This document shows positions 16,073 to 25,117 of a DNA stretch of 64,000 nt, piece by piece. The translations under genes and the position numbers were made by a program. Origin of the DNA: Chengkuizengella sp. SCS-71B (GTDB taxonomy: Bacteria; Bacillota; Bacilli; Paenibacillales; KCTC-33759). The stretch is taken from NCBI RefSeq assembly GCF_040100845.1, contig NZ_JAZHSH010000001.1, positions 1,922,001 through 1,986,000 of the forward strand, given 5' to 3'. Below the pieces are notes generated by a model that saw only the letters and a list, made by a program, of their open reading frames with translations, ran no database searches and was not told where the DNA came from. How positions within the stretch are numbered: position 1 is the stretch's first letter; every line of letters begins with the position of its first letter.

Positions 16073-16498
16073 ATGAAATTATCAGGAATTAATCATTTAT
16101 TGTTTTCTGTTTCCAATTTAGATCAATCTATCGATTTTTATAAAAGTGTATTTGGTGCAAAGTTATTAGTTAAGGGAAAAAAACTTGCATATTTTGACCT
16201 GAATGGATTATGGTTAGCTATTAATGAAGAATCAGATATTCCAAGAAATGAAATTCATCAGTCCTATACACATATCGCTTTTTCAATAAAAGAAGAAGAT
16301 TATGAAGAGATTTTAAATAGATTAAAACAACTAAATGTGCATATACTTCCTGGTCGTGAAAGAGATGAAAGAGATAAACGCTCTATCTATTTTATAGATC
16401 CTGACGGACATAAATTTGAGTTTCATACTGGAACCCTAAATGATAGGTTGGATTACTATAAAAAAGATAAATATCATATGATTTTTTACGATGAATGA
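16073..16498 (+). CDS. fosB: FosB, metallothiol (bacillithiol) transferase, fosfomycin resistance
   Basis: The 141-residue protein matches FosB along its whole length. It is a VOC-fold enzyme with metal ligands at His8 (GINHLLFS), His67 (SYTHIAF) and Glu116 (HKFEFHTG), and the conserved GRERDERDK loop. FosB uses Mn2+ or Mg2+ to add bacillithiol (or cysteine) to fosfomycin, inactivating it in the cytosol. Its presence implies a bacillithiol-producing Bacillales host. A strong terminator follows. No dedicated regulator is adjacent. Confidence 0.95.
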   Translation: MKLSGINHLLFSVSNLDQSIDFYKSVFGAKLLVKGKKLAYFDLNGLWLAINEESDIPRNEIHQSYTHIAFSIKEEDYEEILNRLKQLNVHILPGRERDERDKRSIYFIDPDGHKFEFHTGTLNDRLDYYKKDKYHMIFYDE

Positions 16499-16520
16499 TG
16501 ATACCTTAAAAACTATATGC

Positions 16521-16550
16521 AAAACCCCAACAAGCGACTGTTGGGGTTTT
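16521..16550. terminator. Strong bidirectional terminator after fosB
   Basis: AAAACCCCAACA and TGTTGGGGTTTT are perfect 12-base arms around a six-base loop. It can serve both fosB (+) and the 24-residue peptide gene (-). A third related segment, TTGTTGGGGCTTTAAAG, lies at ~16601-16617. Confidence 0.85.
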
Positions 16551-16647
16551 GAGGGAACTTTCATATTGGTTTATGTTTAAAATGTTGTAACACAATAAAT
16601 TTGTTGGGGCTTTAAAGATTAAGTATGAAATAAAAATACCAATATAA

Positions 16648-16722
16648 TTACCCTAGTAATTCTAAAATAGAAATAACGAAATTAAAAAAGTTAATAAAAA
16701 ATTCAATCCAATTAAAATCCAT
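16648..16722 (-). CDS. 24-residue hydrophobic acidic peptide
   Basis: A near-perfect ribosome site (AAAGGAGGTGA) lies five bases before an ATG opening a 24-codon frame (MDFNWIEFFINFF, NFVISILELLG). The peptide is one amphipathic or membrane-spanning helix, with five Phe and three acidic residues and no basic residue. It has its own promoter ~70 bases upstream and shares the fosB terminator. Size, hydrophobicity and strong translation signal resemble type I toxins and other Bacillus micropeptides, but it lacks their basic tail. Function is not known and no protein match was tested. Confidence 0.55.
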   Translation of the reverse strand: MDFNWIEFFINFFNFVISILELLG

Positions 16723-16792
16723 TTGCTTCACCTCCTTTGAAGAGAAGGTTGTTTTGCCCCTAAAAAAAACTAATTTATTGTGCCTGCACATT

Positions 16793-16821
16793 ATTATACA
16801 ATATTTACTAAAAATTATAAA
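16793..16821 (-). promoter_or_regulatory. Promoter for the 24-residue peptide gene
   Basis: On the minus strand TTTATA (16821-16816) and TATAAT (16798-16793) are 17 bases apart. A GTGC-CT-GCAC palindrome (16780-16789) lies at the start of the transcript. Confidence 0.45.
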
Positions 16822-16829
16822 TATTTAAA

Positions 16830-17037
16830 ATAAAATTAAAAAAATATAATTAATTGAAATAGTTGTTTGAAATAACCATCCAATTTACTTCCCAAGAAGC
16901 ACCCACTTCAAATATCAAAGGTGTTTAGTGGTGTGTGGTTACTGTTTGCCCCTATGTATTTACTTGATCAATTGTGTTTGTTATGTTTATGATTAGATTA
17001 TAAGTTTTTCATAATAAAGCTGAAAGGGATTGATAAG
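16830..17037. other. AT-rich gap, no gene
   Basis: This gap separates the peptide promoter from the thioredoxin-like gene. It carries TTTGCCCCTA (~16947), also present as TTTTGCCCCTA at ~16753 in the peptide leader. No ORF or convincing regulatory site otherwise. Confidence 0.4.
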
Positions 17038-17595
17038 ATGGCTAGAACACCTTCAAATATGATTCCACTAAATTCAATAGCACCAACCTTTAATTTGCTA
17101 GAACCGTTAACTGGTGTACAACGTACGTTGGAAGAATTAAAATCGGATACTGCTACAGTTATTATGTTTATTTGTAATCATTGCCCGTTTGTAATACATG
17201 TCCAGCAAGAGTTAGTGAAAATAGCAAATGATTACATACCGAGGGGGATTTCTTTTATTGCAATCAGTTCAAATGATGTAGAGAATTATCCAGATGATTC
17301 ACCAGAAAAAATGAAAGAAGATGCGGAGCGACTTCAATATCCATTCCCTTATCTATATGATGAGTCACAGGAAGTAGCCAAAGCTTATGAAGCTGCTTGT
17401 ACACCTGACTTTTACATTTATGATGGGAATATGACTTGTGTTTATAGAGGTCAACTAGATGATTCTCGTCCTGGTAATGGCAAACCAGTCACAGGAGCAG
17501 ATATTCGAAAAGCGTTAGATCAATTGTTAATTGGAGAATCAGTGAATGACAACCAAAAACCTAGTATTGGTTGTAATATTAAATGGAAAGAGTAA
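17038..17595 (+). CDS. Thioredoxin-fold (AhpC/TSA-like) protein
   Basis: The 185-residue protein has a peroxiredoxin/thioredoxin-like layout: N-terminal APTFNLLEPLTG, an FICNHCPFV segment (Cys-x-x-Cys at the thioredoxin position), AISSND, a long helix and the cis-Pro region at ACTPDFYIYD. This is the PRX_like1 group of thioredoxin-family proteins, probably cytosolic redox enzymes of unknown substrate. There is no signal peptide. The second thioredoxin-like gene starts three bases after its stop, so they are co-transcribed and likely share a redox task. Confidence 0.85.
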   Translation: MARTPSNMIPLNSIAPTFNLLEPLTGVQRTLEELKSDTATVIMFICNHCPFVIHVQQELVKIANDYIPRGISFIAISSNDVENYPDDSPEKMKEDAERLQYPFPYLYDESQEVAKAYEAACTPDFYIYDGNMTCVYRGQLDDSRPGNGKPVTGADIRKALDQLLIGESVNDNQKPSIGCNIKWKE

Positions 17596-17598
17596 TCA

Positions 17599-17901
17599 AT
17601 GGAAGAAATCTCAGAAGAACATTTTATAAAAGCGCTGAACGAACAGATAGAATTTGCACTTTTTATATATACGCCAATGTGCGGAACATGTAAACTAGCT
17701 GAACAAATGCTGAATATTACTATTCAAATGGACATAAACAAAACAATTTACAAAAGCAATATAAACTATTTACCACAATTAACAAAAACGTATCAAATTT
17801 CAAGTGTCCCATGTTTACTTTTGTTTAAAAATAGAATTTTGCTTAAAAAAGAGTATTCCTTGAATTCAGTGGATCACTTGTATCAGTTATTAAAACCATG
17901 A
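17599..17901 (+). CDS. Small thioredoxin-like protein
   Basis: The 100-residue protein is of thioredoxin size with a CGTC active site (YTPMCGTCKLAE, residues ~26-37) and a cis-Pro loop at SSVPCLLLF. An extra cysteine directly after the cis-Pro is unusual. Similar short thioredoxins (YtpP/YdbP-type) are common in Bacillales. It is translated right behind the AhpC/TSA-like gene and may be its reductant. A terminator follows. Confidence 0.85.
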   Translation: MEEISEEHFIKALNEQIEFALFIYTPMCGTCKLAEQMLNITIQMDINKTIYKSNINYLPQLTKTYQISSVPCLLLFKNRILLKKEYSLNSVDHLYQLLKP

Positions 17902-17909
17902 AAGCACAT

Positions 17910-17957
17910 AAAAAGCTGTCGGCAGATGATAGTCAATCATGTCCGGCAGTTTTTTTA
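17910..17957 (+). terminator. Terminator after the thioredoxin-like pair
   Basis: CTGTCGG pairs with CCGGCAG (one G-T pair), with an inner ATGAT/ATCAT stem, and is followed by seven T's. Confidence 0.8.
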
Positions 17958-18174
17958 TGTTTTCCAACAGAGTATCTATACGATGTATAATGAAATGATT
18001 AAAATTGCTCAACAATTGGTGCTTTTATAGTTTTTATGATAAATTTAAATTAGTACTAATTCTACTTTAAGGAAGATGGAAACACTTCTTTAAGGTTCTT
18101 TTGTATTTAATTTTCTTACAAAAAAGATGTATATAATGGGTATTTGAAGATGACGATAGTAAGGAGGATTAAAA

Positions 18175-18711
18175 TTGTTTGATCCAACGATTTTTGACAA
18201 TATTAAAGTAGTATTGGAAGGGATTGTATATGACTTAGATCTTGAAGAAATCATTCAAATTACAGACCGTAAAGATCAAGTTGATTTAGCCTCCATGTCT
18301 AGAACTTATTCCATACAATTTTCAAAAAAACAAAATAAAAAAATAAATGCTCAATGTAGTTTATCAACAAGTGTAGAGGATTTAAGTATGGAAATATTAG
18401 AACATGATGTGCAGCAGCCTGGATGTAAACTAGAGGTTAATTTTGTTATAGATTTTGTTGGTCAATCCATTGATGAAGTAAGTAATCAAGCCCAAATAAT
18501 AGAAAAGACATTACAAAAAATATGGGATAACAGACCCCATATCACTCAAAAGTTTAGCTTTGAATCTAATCAGGAATCAGTGGTTTTGATTCAAAATGAG
18601 ATTAAATTGGATTTCAAAAGAAAAATTAATGAAAATCAATTGACAGATTTAGAGGCTTTAATGGATCAGGTGATTTTATCTTTAGATACATTAAATAATA
18701 AAGTGAATTAG
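18175..18711 (+). CDS. Hypothetical protein, 178 aa
   Basis: It starts at a TTG eight bases after AAGGAGGA. The protein is soluble and acidic, with alternating strand patterns in the first half (VVLEGIVYDLDLEE) and a long helix near residues ~95-120 (DEVSNQAQIIEKTLQKIW). The end is an amphipathic helix (LTDLEALMDQVILSL). I do not recognise a family; it looks like a conserved Bacillales protein, not a relic, since the frame is clean and the translation signal strong. The thioesterase gene follows after 30 bases. Confidence 0.6.
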   Translation: MFDPTIFDNIKVVLEGIVYDLDLEEIIQITDRKDQVDLASMSRTYSIQFSKKQNKKINAQCSLSTSVEDLSMEILEHDVQQPGCKLEVNFVIDFVGQSIDEVSNQAQIIEKTLQKIWDNRPHITQKFSFESNQESVVLIQNEIKLDFKRKINENQLTDLEALMDQVILSLDTLNNKVN

Positions 18712-18741
18712 TATACATAAAAAATATTGGAGGATTGTTTA

Positions 18742-19221
18742 GTGGATGCGAAACCCGTTCATTTATCTCGAACTTATATGACAGAACTTATTTTTCCACA
18801 GGATACTAATTATCATGGTACTGTTTTTGGGGGATTAGTTATGGCGTATATCGATAAAGTTGCTTCTATAGCAAGTATGAGGCATTGTAGAAAAACCATT
18901 GTAACAGCATCAAGTGACAGTTTAGATTTTTTAGCTCCTGGGAAGTTAAGTGAAGCTTTAGTTTTAGAGGCATTCGTAACTTGGACACATCGAAGTTCAA
19001 TGGAGGTATATGTTAAGGTTCAATCGGAGGATTTATTAACAGGTGAATTTAAAAAAACAGCTACTGCTTTTTTAACTTTTGTAGCCGTTGATGAAAATGG
19101 AAATGCTGTTCCTGTACCAGAAGTTATTCCTGAAACAGATGAAGAGAAGAGATTATTTGAAACTGCTCCAGAGCGTTATGAAATGAGAAAGCAAAGAATG
19201 AAAAAAGAGAAAATTCATTGA
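18742..19221 (+). CDS. Hotdog-fold acyl-CoA thioesterase (YkhA/YciA type)
   Basis: The GTG at 18742 lies eight bases after GGAGG and gives 159 residues. The hotdog thioesterase pattern is clear: PQDTNYHGTVFGGLVMAYID with the active-site region H-G-x-x-F-G-G, ASSDSLDFLAPGK, and VTWTHRSSMEVYVKV. Family members hydrolyse acyl-CoAs in the cytosol and usually form hexamers. The C-terminal charged tail (MRKQRMKKEK) is typical of the Bacillus type. A short terminator follows. Confidence 0.9.
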   Translation: MDAKPVHLSRTYMTELIFPQDTNYHGTVFGGLVMAYIDKVASIASMRHCRKTIVTASSDSLDFLAPGKLSEALVLEAFVTWTHRSSMEVYVKVQSEDLLTGEFKKTATAFLTFVAVDENGNAVPVPEVIPETDEEKRLFETAPERYEMRKQRMKKEKIH

Positions 19222-19230
19222 ATATTCAAG

Positions 19231-19253
19231 AAGCTCCGATTGGAGCTTTTTTT
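19231..19253 (+). terminator. Terminator after the thioesterase gene
   Basis: AAGCTCC-GATT-GGAGCTT hairpin followed by a T-run. Confidence 0.85.
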
Positions 19254-19310
19254 CATTTTTAGTAGAGAATACAAAATAACTAATAAGGTAAGAAATTCGA
19301 GAGGGCTCTA

Positions 19311-19352
19311 AAAATAGACCGCTTTTTTTATTTAAAAGATTCGGCCTATTTT
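19311..19352 (-). terminator. Possible terminator of the leftward FAD oxidoreductase gene
   Basis: On the minus strand AAAATAGGCC and GGTCTATTTT pair with one mismatch and are followed by T's. Confidence 0.5.
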
Positions 19353-19376
19353 CTGTATAGATGGCTATTCTATTTT

Positions 19377-20723
19377 TCATTTATATCTGAGTTTAGCAGG
19401 AGGTATACTCTGTGCAAAATTGAAAACATTATCAGGGTCGAATTTTGCTTTCACTTGCTGAAGTCTAGAAAAGTTATTACCATAGTATTCTTGACCAAAA
19501 TTTTTAAGACCTAAATCAGGTACGTTGACATATGAGCCGACTACATAAGGAGTTAGTTCTGTGCGAGTATTTTGAACCAATCTGATATTTTTTTGGGCTT
19601 CAGAGTCTTTAGTCCATTTGGCATTCCATTCCATGTAAAACTTTGTATTTCTCCAAAAGAAAGCAGTTTCATCCGAAGGTATCTGGTTCATAGCGCCCCC
19701 TGAGTTAAGGAAAAAGAAATTAGAAGTTCCTGTTGCTTTTTCTAGAAAGCTTCGGATTGTCTTCAGTGCCTCATCAGGTAAGATTAGCTCAGCCCAAGTA
19801 GATGACCATGTAGAGTTTTCATCAGAAAATAATGGCTGACTCGGTATCCAAAATTCTATAGCTTCTGGTAGAGTGACCTCTTCAACAAACACCTTAGTGG
19901 GAGTACCAACACCTGTTAAAGGTGCCAATAGTTTTTCCAGCTCGGATTGTGAACCGAGGAAAATCCCACGGGATTGTAACATGCCATCAGATTGAGAAAA
20001 GACTTCTAATGTTGATCCTAATCTTATATCAACAGAAGGGGACCATCTTTGCCATACATTTATTACTTCTTCTAGTTGTTCCCAAGGCCATGTAATTTCA
20101 AATATTCCAACTTGAAAAGGTGCTGAACGTACTTTAAATGTATAGGAAGTTATAATGCCAAAATTTCCTCCTCCACCTCCTCTGATAGCCCATAGGAGGT
20201 CGGGATTGTTGTTATCGCTGACAGAGATTTCATTTCCATCTGCATCAACTATAGTTGCAGCTAAAATGTTATCAGTGATTAACCCAGTTGTACGCTGAAC
20301 AGCTGTAATTCCTCCACCTGTACTAATACCTCCTATGCCAACGTTGGGGCTATCTCCAAAAGGAGCTAAAACACCTTTCTGAGCAAGAAATTTTACTAGA
20401 GGTCCTACACGTATTCCAGCTTCAACAACTGCAGTTCCATTTTTTTCATCTAACTCAATATTCCTCATTTCACTGACATCTATGACTATTCCTCCATTTA
20501 CTTGTGAGAAATCTTTTGCTAATGAATGCCCTCCACTACGCATTCGAATGGATACATTATTTTCACGTGCCCACCTAACAGCATTTGATACATCTTCTTT
20601 CTGCTGTGCAAATACAAAAACTATAGGAAATGCATTGGTGAATGGGTTCCAGTTCATCCGTGCTTGTTGATATGCTGGATCATTTGGATAAATTACCTTT
20701 CCGGTTAATTTTGTTTTTTTCAT
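19377..20723 (-). CDS. FAD-linked oxidoreductase, berberine-bridge type (CotQ/YgaK-like)
   Basis: The 448-residue protein has the PCMH FAD-binding domain: RSGGHSLAKDF with the His that usually holds FAD covalently, VGIGGISTGGG, and RGGGGGNFGIITS. The BBE tail follows, ending YGNNFSRLQQVKAKFDPDNVF. It resembles the B. subtilis proteins YvdP (CotQ, a spore-coat protein) and YgaK. In bicovalent members a Cys precedes P-x-VG; here the position is Ser (FGDSPNVG), so flavin should be held by one bond only. No signal peptide. Substrate unknown; sugar or aromatic oxidation are family possibilities. Confidence 0.85.
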   Translation of the reverse strand: MKKTKLTGKVIYPNDPAYQQARMNWNPFTNAFPIVFVFAQQKEDVSNAVRWARENNVSIRMRSGGHSLAKDFSQVNGGIVIDVSEMRNIELDEKNGTAVVEAGIRVGPLVKFLAQKGVLAPFGDSPNVGIGGISTGGGITAVQRTTGLITDNILAATIVDADGNEISVSDNNNPDLLWAIRGGGGGNFGIITSYTFKVRSAPFQVGIFEITWPWEQLEEVINVWQRWSPSVDIRLGSTLEVFSQSDGMLQSRGIFLGSQSELEKLLAPLTGVGTPTKVFVEEVTLPEAIEFWIPSQPLFSDENSTWSSTWAELILPDEALKTIRSFLEKATGTSNFFFLNSGGAMNQIPSDETAFFWRNTKFYMEWNAKWTKDSEAQKNIRLVQNTRTELTPYVVGSYVNVPDLGLKNFGQEYYGNNFSRLQQVKAKFDPDNVFNFAQSIPPAKLRYK

Positions 20724-20850
20724 TAAAGCGCTCCTTTCATTTTTGCTTAGTTCAATATTTATAATTACACATTAAATTTAGTTATATCTATTATGAACAT
20801 ATAATCATGATAGTTCAGGATATTATATGAGAGCATGTTAGTATAAGTGC

Positions 20851-20889
20851 AAAAAAACCCTAATCTCAAAGCATTCTGAGTTTAGGGTT
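20851..20889 (-). terminator. Terminator of the S8 protease gene
   Basis: AACCCTAATCTCA and TGAGTTTAGGGTT form 13-base arms with one mismatch; the minus-strand 3' side has seven T's. Confidence 0.85.
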
Positions 20890-20966
20890 ACTTATGATGA
20901 CTTTTATATCCAAAGATTAAGGGGTTTTAGCATATACAATGATCCAATTCTTTTTAATCTACTTTA

Positions 20967-22691
20967 CTATCCTCCATTTTCAATTTTAACATCATCTACT
21001 CCAGCCTCTACCAAGCTAGGGCTGCCAGCATCTGCTGCTTCGAATTGAAGGTGAACATTCTCTCCAGCATAAGCTGAGAGATCAAGAGATTGATTGGACC
21101 ATGCTGCATCCTGATCGCTGGAAGTTCCTAATTCTTCAAATAAATTTACAATACTCCCATTTGAGCGAACGAGATTTAATCGGAAGAAATCATCATTAGA
21201 CGCATTTTCGTCATGGCTGAAGTAATAAGAGAAAGTTAATGTAAGTGAGCCATCAGCCGGTAATGAAATTGCTGATGATTGAATAGAAGTAACTCCATTA
21301 TCAACATCGTTACTATCTGCAGAAGACCCTTGACTACTCGCTCCTGTAACAAGATCAAATTTTCCACTGGTTGTTCTTCCTAGCTGTTTCGCTCCATTAG
21401 AACGTGTGGATTTAGGATTCGCTCGTTCCCAATTTCCTGAAGTCGCTGTATCACTTCCGTTTGGATCTGCAGTCCATCCTTTATTCGTTTCGAAATCATC
21501 TTCAAATACTACAGTTGGATCTGGACCGGGACCAGGGACATCCCCCCCACTTACTGCAGCAAATGCATTGACTCTTCCATGCTCCCAGTCGCTACCTGTA
21601 CCAGAAATAGGATCTGCTGTACTTTCAATTCTATCGCGGATTTGAACATTTGTTAAACCTTGTGATGCAAGTAGGCCTGCTAAACCAGCTGTATGTGGTG
21701 CAGCCATTGATGTTCCGCTGATCGTATTATATCCTCCATTATTCCACGTGGAAATAATATTTACACCAGGGGCTGCCACATCTACCCAAGATCCATAAGT
21801 AGAAAACCATGCTTTATTGTCGTTGGCATCTGTAGCAGCCACTGCCAATGAATTTGTATAGAAGGCTGGGTAATGTGGACTAGTAGTCCCTGCATTACCA
21901 GCAGCGCATACGACAACAACGCCAGCATTCCATGCATAGTTAACAGCGTTTTCTACTGCTGCAGAATGAGCAGTGCTTCCAAGACTTAAGTTAATTACAT
22001 CTGCACCATTATCAGCAGCATAAGTAATTCCATCAGCAACACCTAGATTTGTTCCTGAACCAGCATTGTTCAGCACGCGTACAGGCATGATACTAACATT
22101 TGGAGCTACACCAGCAACTCCTATACTATTGTTCGTAATTGCTCCGACTGTTCCAGCTACATGTGTACCGTGTCCATTCCCATCAGAAGGATCGTTATCA
22201 TTATCGATGAAGTCATAACCTGAGGTTACTTTCCCTTGTAAATCTTCATGATTTGCTTGAACCCCTGTGTCAATAACAGCAACGACTACAGATGAGCTAC
22301 CTTGTGTGATGTCCCAAGCTGCCTCTGCTTCCATGATTTGAGGACCATATTGGTCGCTATGATAAAGTGGATCGTTTGGAGTAAATAGAGCGTAGTATTC
22401 CATAATAGGTTCTGCATATTCTACATCGGCTCTGTTTTTATATTGCTCTAAGGCTTTCTCTACAGATTTTCCTTTGACTTTGATAACTTCAAAACCAATT
22501 TGATCATTTTTCTTAATGACCTCTGCTTTTTCTTCTTGATGGATTAGTTTTATCATCTCTTTGGAAGTTTTATCTTTGAATTTTACTATGATTGTACTTT
22601 CCTCTGAAGTAGTCTCAGCTGAACTAGTAATTGAAAAAGAAAAAATTAGTGCTATTGCCATAAAAACAGAAAAAAACCTTTTTAAATTCAT
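20967..22691 (-). CDS. Secreted subtilisin-like serine protease (S8) with accessory C-terminal domain
   Basis: The 574-residue precursor has a Sec signal peptide (residues 1-26, cut near SSA), an I9-type propeptide (~32-100), then the S8 catalytic domain with Asp141 (VIDTGV), His174 (GHGTHVAG) and Ser328 (GTSMAAPH). A GPGPDP linker follows, and an accessory domain from Phe396 to the end (FEDDFET to VDDVKIEN). That last domain has the look of a beta-sandwich and is 147/179 identical, by hand count, to the end of the M14 carboxypeptidase encoded just upstream. Secreted and probably self-processed; the C-terminal domain may bind substrate or cell surface. AACGGAGGG lies before the ATG. Confidence 0.93.
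   Translation of the reverse strand: MNLKRFFSVFMAIALIFSFSITSSAETTSEESTIIVKFKDKTSKEMIKLIHQEEKAEVIKKNDQIGFEVIKVKGKSVEKALEQYKNRADVEYAEPIMEYYALFTPNDPLYHSDQYGPQIMEAEAAWDITQGSSSVVVAVIDTGVQANHEDLQGKVTSGYDFIDNDNDPSDGNGHGTHVAGTVGAITNNSIGVAGVAPNVSIMPVRVLNNAGSGTNLGVADGITYAADNGADVINLSLGSTAHSAAVENAVNYAWNAGVVVVCAAGNAGTTSPHYPAFYTNSLAVAATDANDNKAWFSTYGSWVDVAAPGVNIISTWNNGGYNTISGTSMAAPHTAGLAGLLASQGLTNVQIRDRIESTADPISGTGSDWEHGRVNAFAAVSGGDVPGPGPDPTVVFEDDFETNKGWTADPNGSDTATSGNWERANPKSTRSNGAKQLGRTTSGKFDLVTGASSQGSSADSNDVDNGVTSIQSSAISLPADGSLTLTFSYYFSHDENASNDDFFRLNLVRSNGSIVNLFEELGTSSDQDAAWSNQSLDLSAYAGENVHLQFEAADAGSPSLVEAGVDDVKIENGG
20970..21506 (-). repeat. Accessory-domain repeat, copy in the S8 gene
   Basis: This segment encodes residues 396-574 of the subtilase and is strongly similar in DNA as well as protein to 23038-23574 in the M14 gene. 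Direct repeats of this length 2 kb apart can recombine. Confidence 0.85.
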
Positions 22692-22948
22692 TACTTACCC
22701 TCCGTTATTGTTTTTTTTGATATAAAAGCCATCTGGAAAAGGATGCCTATTACCTTTAACCAACCCCTATTTGACACTTTTACAAAATATTAATAAAAAA
22801 GTTATATTATTACACAATTTTATAAATAAAAATTCAGTATGTAATCTAACCAAAGGTTGAAAAGCAACAGACTAATCTATGTTAGGATCATATTATAGTA
22901 GAAATAGGTTTTGATTTAATGACTTCACGAAAAATTCACTCTCCATCA

Positions 22949-22982
22949 AAAAAAGGGATCAGGTAGTCGAAAACCTAATCCC
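22949..22982 (-). terminator. Terminator of the M14 carboxypeptidase gene
   Basis: GGGATCAGGT and ACCTAATCCC form a ten-base stem with one mismatch; seven T's follow on the minus strand. It shows that the two protease genes are separate transcripts. The rest of the 22692-23034 gap holds the S8 upstream region and no ORF. Confidence 0.8.
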
Positions 22983-23034
22983 AAAATCTAAGTTTAAGGT
23001 GAAATGCTTTCTTTAATCTTCTTCATCTATCGGG

Positions 23035-24909
23035 TTATCGCACATTTTCGATTTTAACATCATCTACTCCAGCCTCTACCAAGCTAGGACCGGCAGCATC
23101 TGCGGCTTCAAATTGGACATAAATTGATTCTCCCTGATAAGAAGAGAGATCGAGAGATTGACTCAACCATACTGCATCCCGATCGCTGGAAGTACCTAAT
23201 TCCTCAAATAAAGTGACAACGCTACCATTTGAGTGAACGAGATTTACACGGAAGAAATCATCATTAGAGGCATTAGAGTCATGACTGAAATAATAAGAGA
23301 AAGATAATGTAGTTGCACCATCAGCTGGTAATGAAATAACTGATGATCGAATAGAAGTGACTCCATTATCAATATCGTTACTATCTGCAGAAGACCCACG
23401 ACTACTTGCTCCTGTAACAAGATCAAATTTTCCACTGGTTGTTGTTCCTAGCTGTTTAGCTCCACTAGAACGTGTGGACTTTGGATTAGCACGTTCCCAA
23501 TTTCCTGTTGTCGCAGTATCGCTACCATTCGGGTCTGAGATCCAACCTTTATCCGTTTCGAAATCATCTTCAAATACGATCTCAGTGTTTCCTCCACCAT
23601 CTCCACAATATTGTGCAGCTTTACCAATAACATCATATGGACAATCCGCTTTATCAGTTAAGTATAATATAGCATCACGATTTCTTTCAGTTTCTCTTTG
23701 AATAATTTCATCTGGTGGATAAAATCCTGGATTGGAAGATGTAGGATACATTTCATACGTAAATGACATGATTTTATGTTCCCCATATGTCCAATCTGTC
23801 ATATCACCATCGGTTATATATAAATCACTTGATTGTTGAGGCGTGTAACCATTCATATTCGCCATCTGATTAGCTAACGTTACCATCACATCATGATCAT
23901 CCTGTGTCATATCACTCGGTACATTCGTATATGTGTAACCATATGGATATAATATTAATTCTCCATACGTATGGAAACTTACTGCTGTTGTAATTTGCAT
24001 TTTTCCATCAATCATTCTACTTTCAACAAAGTTTCTTAATGCATTTGTTTCTGGGGCAGAAAATGGACTAGTTCCACGGTATGTATCACTACTAGTACTA
24101 CCGCTTGATCCTCCACAACATCCCCATCTGTATCCATAATTTCGATTCAAATCTGTACCTACATAACTAGAACCGCTATTAACTTGGCGATTTTTGCGCC
24201 AGAAATCATAACTTCCATTTCTTATATCATATTCTCCACCATCTGGATTTAAGTTAAATACAAGGAAAATCTCTCTATTATCTACTAAGTTAGTAACTTG
24301 TGAGTTCGTACCGTACTCGTCCGTGAACAAATTCATTAAATACAATGTCATTTCAACGGTTAAGTGTTCACGAGCATGATGAAGACCAGTGTATAAAACT
24401 TCTGCTTCATCTTCATCTGCAGATGGATTATCACTAATTTTAACAGCCCATATCTCCCTGCCTTCATATGATTGACCAATACTAAATTTCTCAAGAATAT
24501 TTGGGTGATCTATTGCAGCTTGATTAATCTCATCTACCATTTCTTGATAATTGTGATAGTCACTATCTGAAATAGGGAAATCCAAAGCTTGCAATTGATC
24601 ATTAGTCATTTGTTCAGTTACTGAGAAATTTAATTTCTTTAAATCTTTAACTTCTGTAGGATGTGCGATAACAATGACATAATTTTCACCAATTTCTTCA
24701 ATGACAACACCAGTTCTAGCAATTTCAGTTCGTTGTTCTTTTGTAGATACATTGTCAATTCTGAACATCAGTGGACCTTCTGTTTCCTTCTTTTGCACCT
24801 CTGGATTTGCATTAACGATAGTTAAACCTGATGTCATGAGTGGTGTTGCAACTAAGCACACCATTAACATTACTGAAAAACATAAACGATAAACTTTAAA
24901 TGACTTCAT
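23035..24909 (-). CDS. Secreted zinc carboxypeptidase (M14) with accessory C-terminal domain
   Basis: The 624-residue precursor has a signal peptide (residues 1-~35, ending IVNANP), a propeptide-like stretch, then the M14 domain. Zinc ligands are His178 and Glu181 (HHARE) and His313 (SFHTYGE); Glu386 (SFTYEMYP) is the general base, and [12 protein letters not shown] carries the substrate-binding Arg. A CPYD-AAQYCGD stretch and the same 179-residue accessory domain as in the S8 protease follow (residues 446-624). The enzyme should trim C-terminal residues from peptides outside the cell, a natural partner of the neighbouring endoprotease. GAAGGAGG precedes the ATG. Confidence 0.93.
   Translation of the reverse strand: MKSFKVYRLCFSVMLMVCLVATPLMTSGLTIVNANPEVQKKETEGPLMFRIDNVSTKEQRTEIARTGVVIEEIGENYVIVIAHPTEVKDLKKLNFSVTEQMTNDQLQALDFPISDSDYHNYQEMVDEINQAAIDHPNILEKFSIGQSYEGREIWAVKISDNPSADEDEAEVLYTGLHHAREHLTVEMTLYLMNLFTDEYGTNSQVTNLVDNREIFLVFNLNPDGGEYDIRNGSYDFWRKNRQVNSGSSYVGTDLNRNYGYRWGCCGGSSGSTSSDTYRGTSPFSAPETNALRNFVESRMIDGKMQITTAVSFHTYGELILYPYGYTYTNVPSDMTQDDHDVMVTLANQMANMNGYTPQQSSDLYITDGDMTDWTYGEHKIMSFTYEMYPTSSNPGFYPPDEIIQRETERNRDAILYLTDKADCPYDVIGKAAQYCGDGGGNTEIVFEDDFETDKGWISDPNGSDTATTGNWERANPKSTRSSGAKQLGTTTSGKFDLVTGASSRGSSADSNDIDNGVTSIRSSVISLPADGATTLSFSYYFSHDSNASNDDFFRVNLVHSNGSVVTLFEELGTSSDRDAVWLSQSLDLSSYQGESIYVQFEAADAAGPSLVEAGVDDVKIENVR
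23038..23574 (-). repeat. Accessory-domain repeat, copy in the M14 gene
   Basis: This encodes residues 446-624 of the carboxypeptidase, 32 of 179 residues differing from the S8 copy. There are no insertions or deletions between the two. Confidence 0.85.
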
Positions 24910-25057
24910 TTTAATCCTCCTTCTAGTGAATTCTCAACATCATATTCTTCATATATTATATTTATGAATATTTTGGAAGAATATCTATTTAAATCCAATA
25001 GAGTGAAGCTACTCTCTACAATTAGAATTTATAAATAGATTTAATATCATTTAATCA

Positions 25058-25086
25058 TAGACAGGTTAGTAACATTTCTTTATAAT
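25058..25086 (+). promoter_or_regulatory. Promoter of the cobalamin operon
   Basis: TAGACA (25058-25063) and TATAAT (25081-25086) are 17 bases apart, placing transcription start about 25 bases before the riboswitch. Confidence 0.65.
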
Positions 25087-25117
25087 GAATTTGATGTTTA
25101 AACAATTGAATAATATT

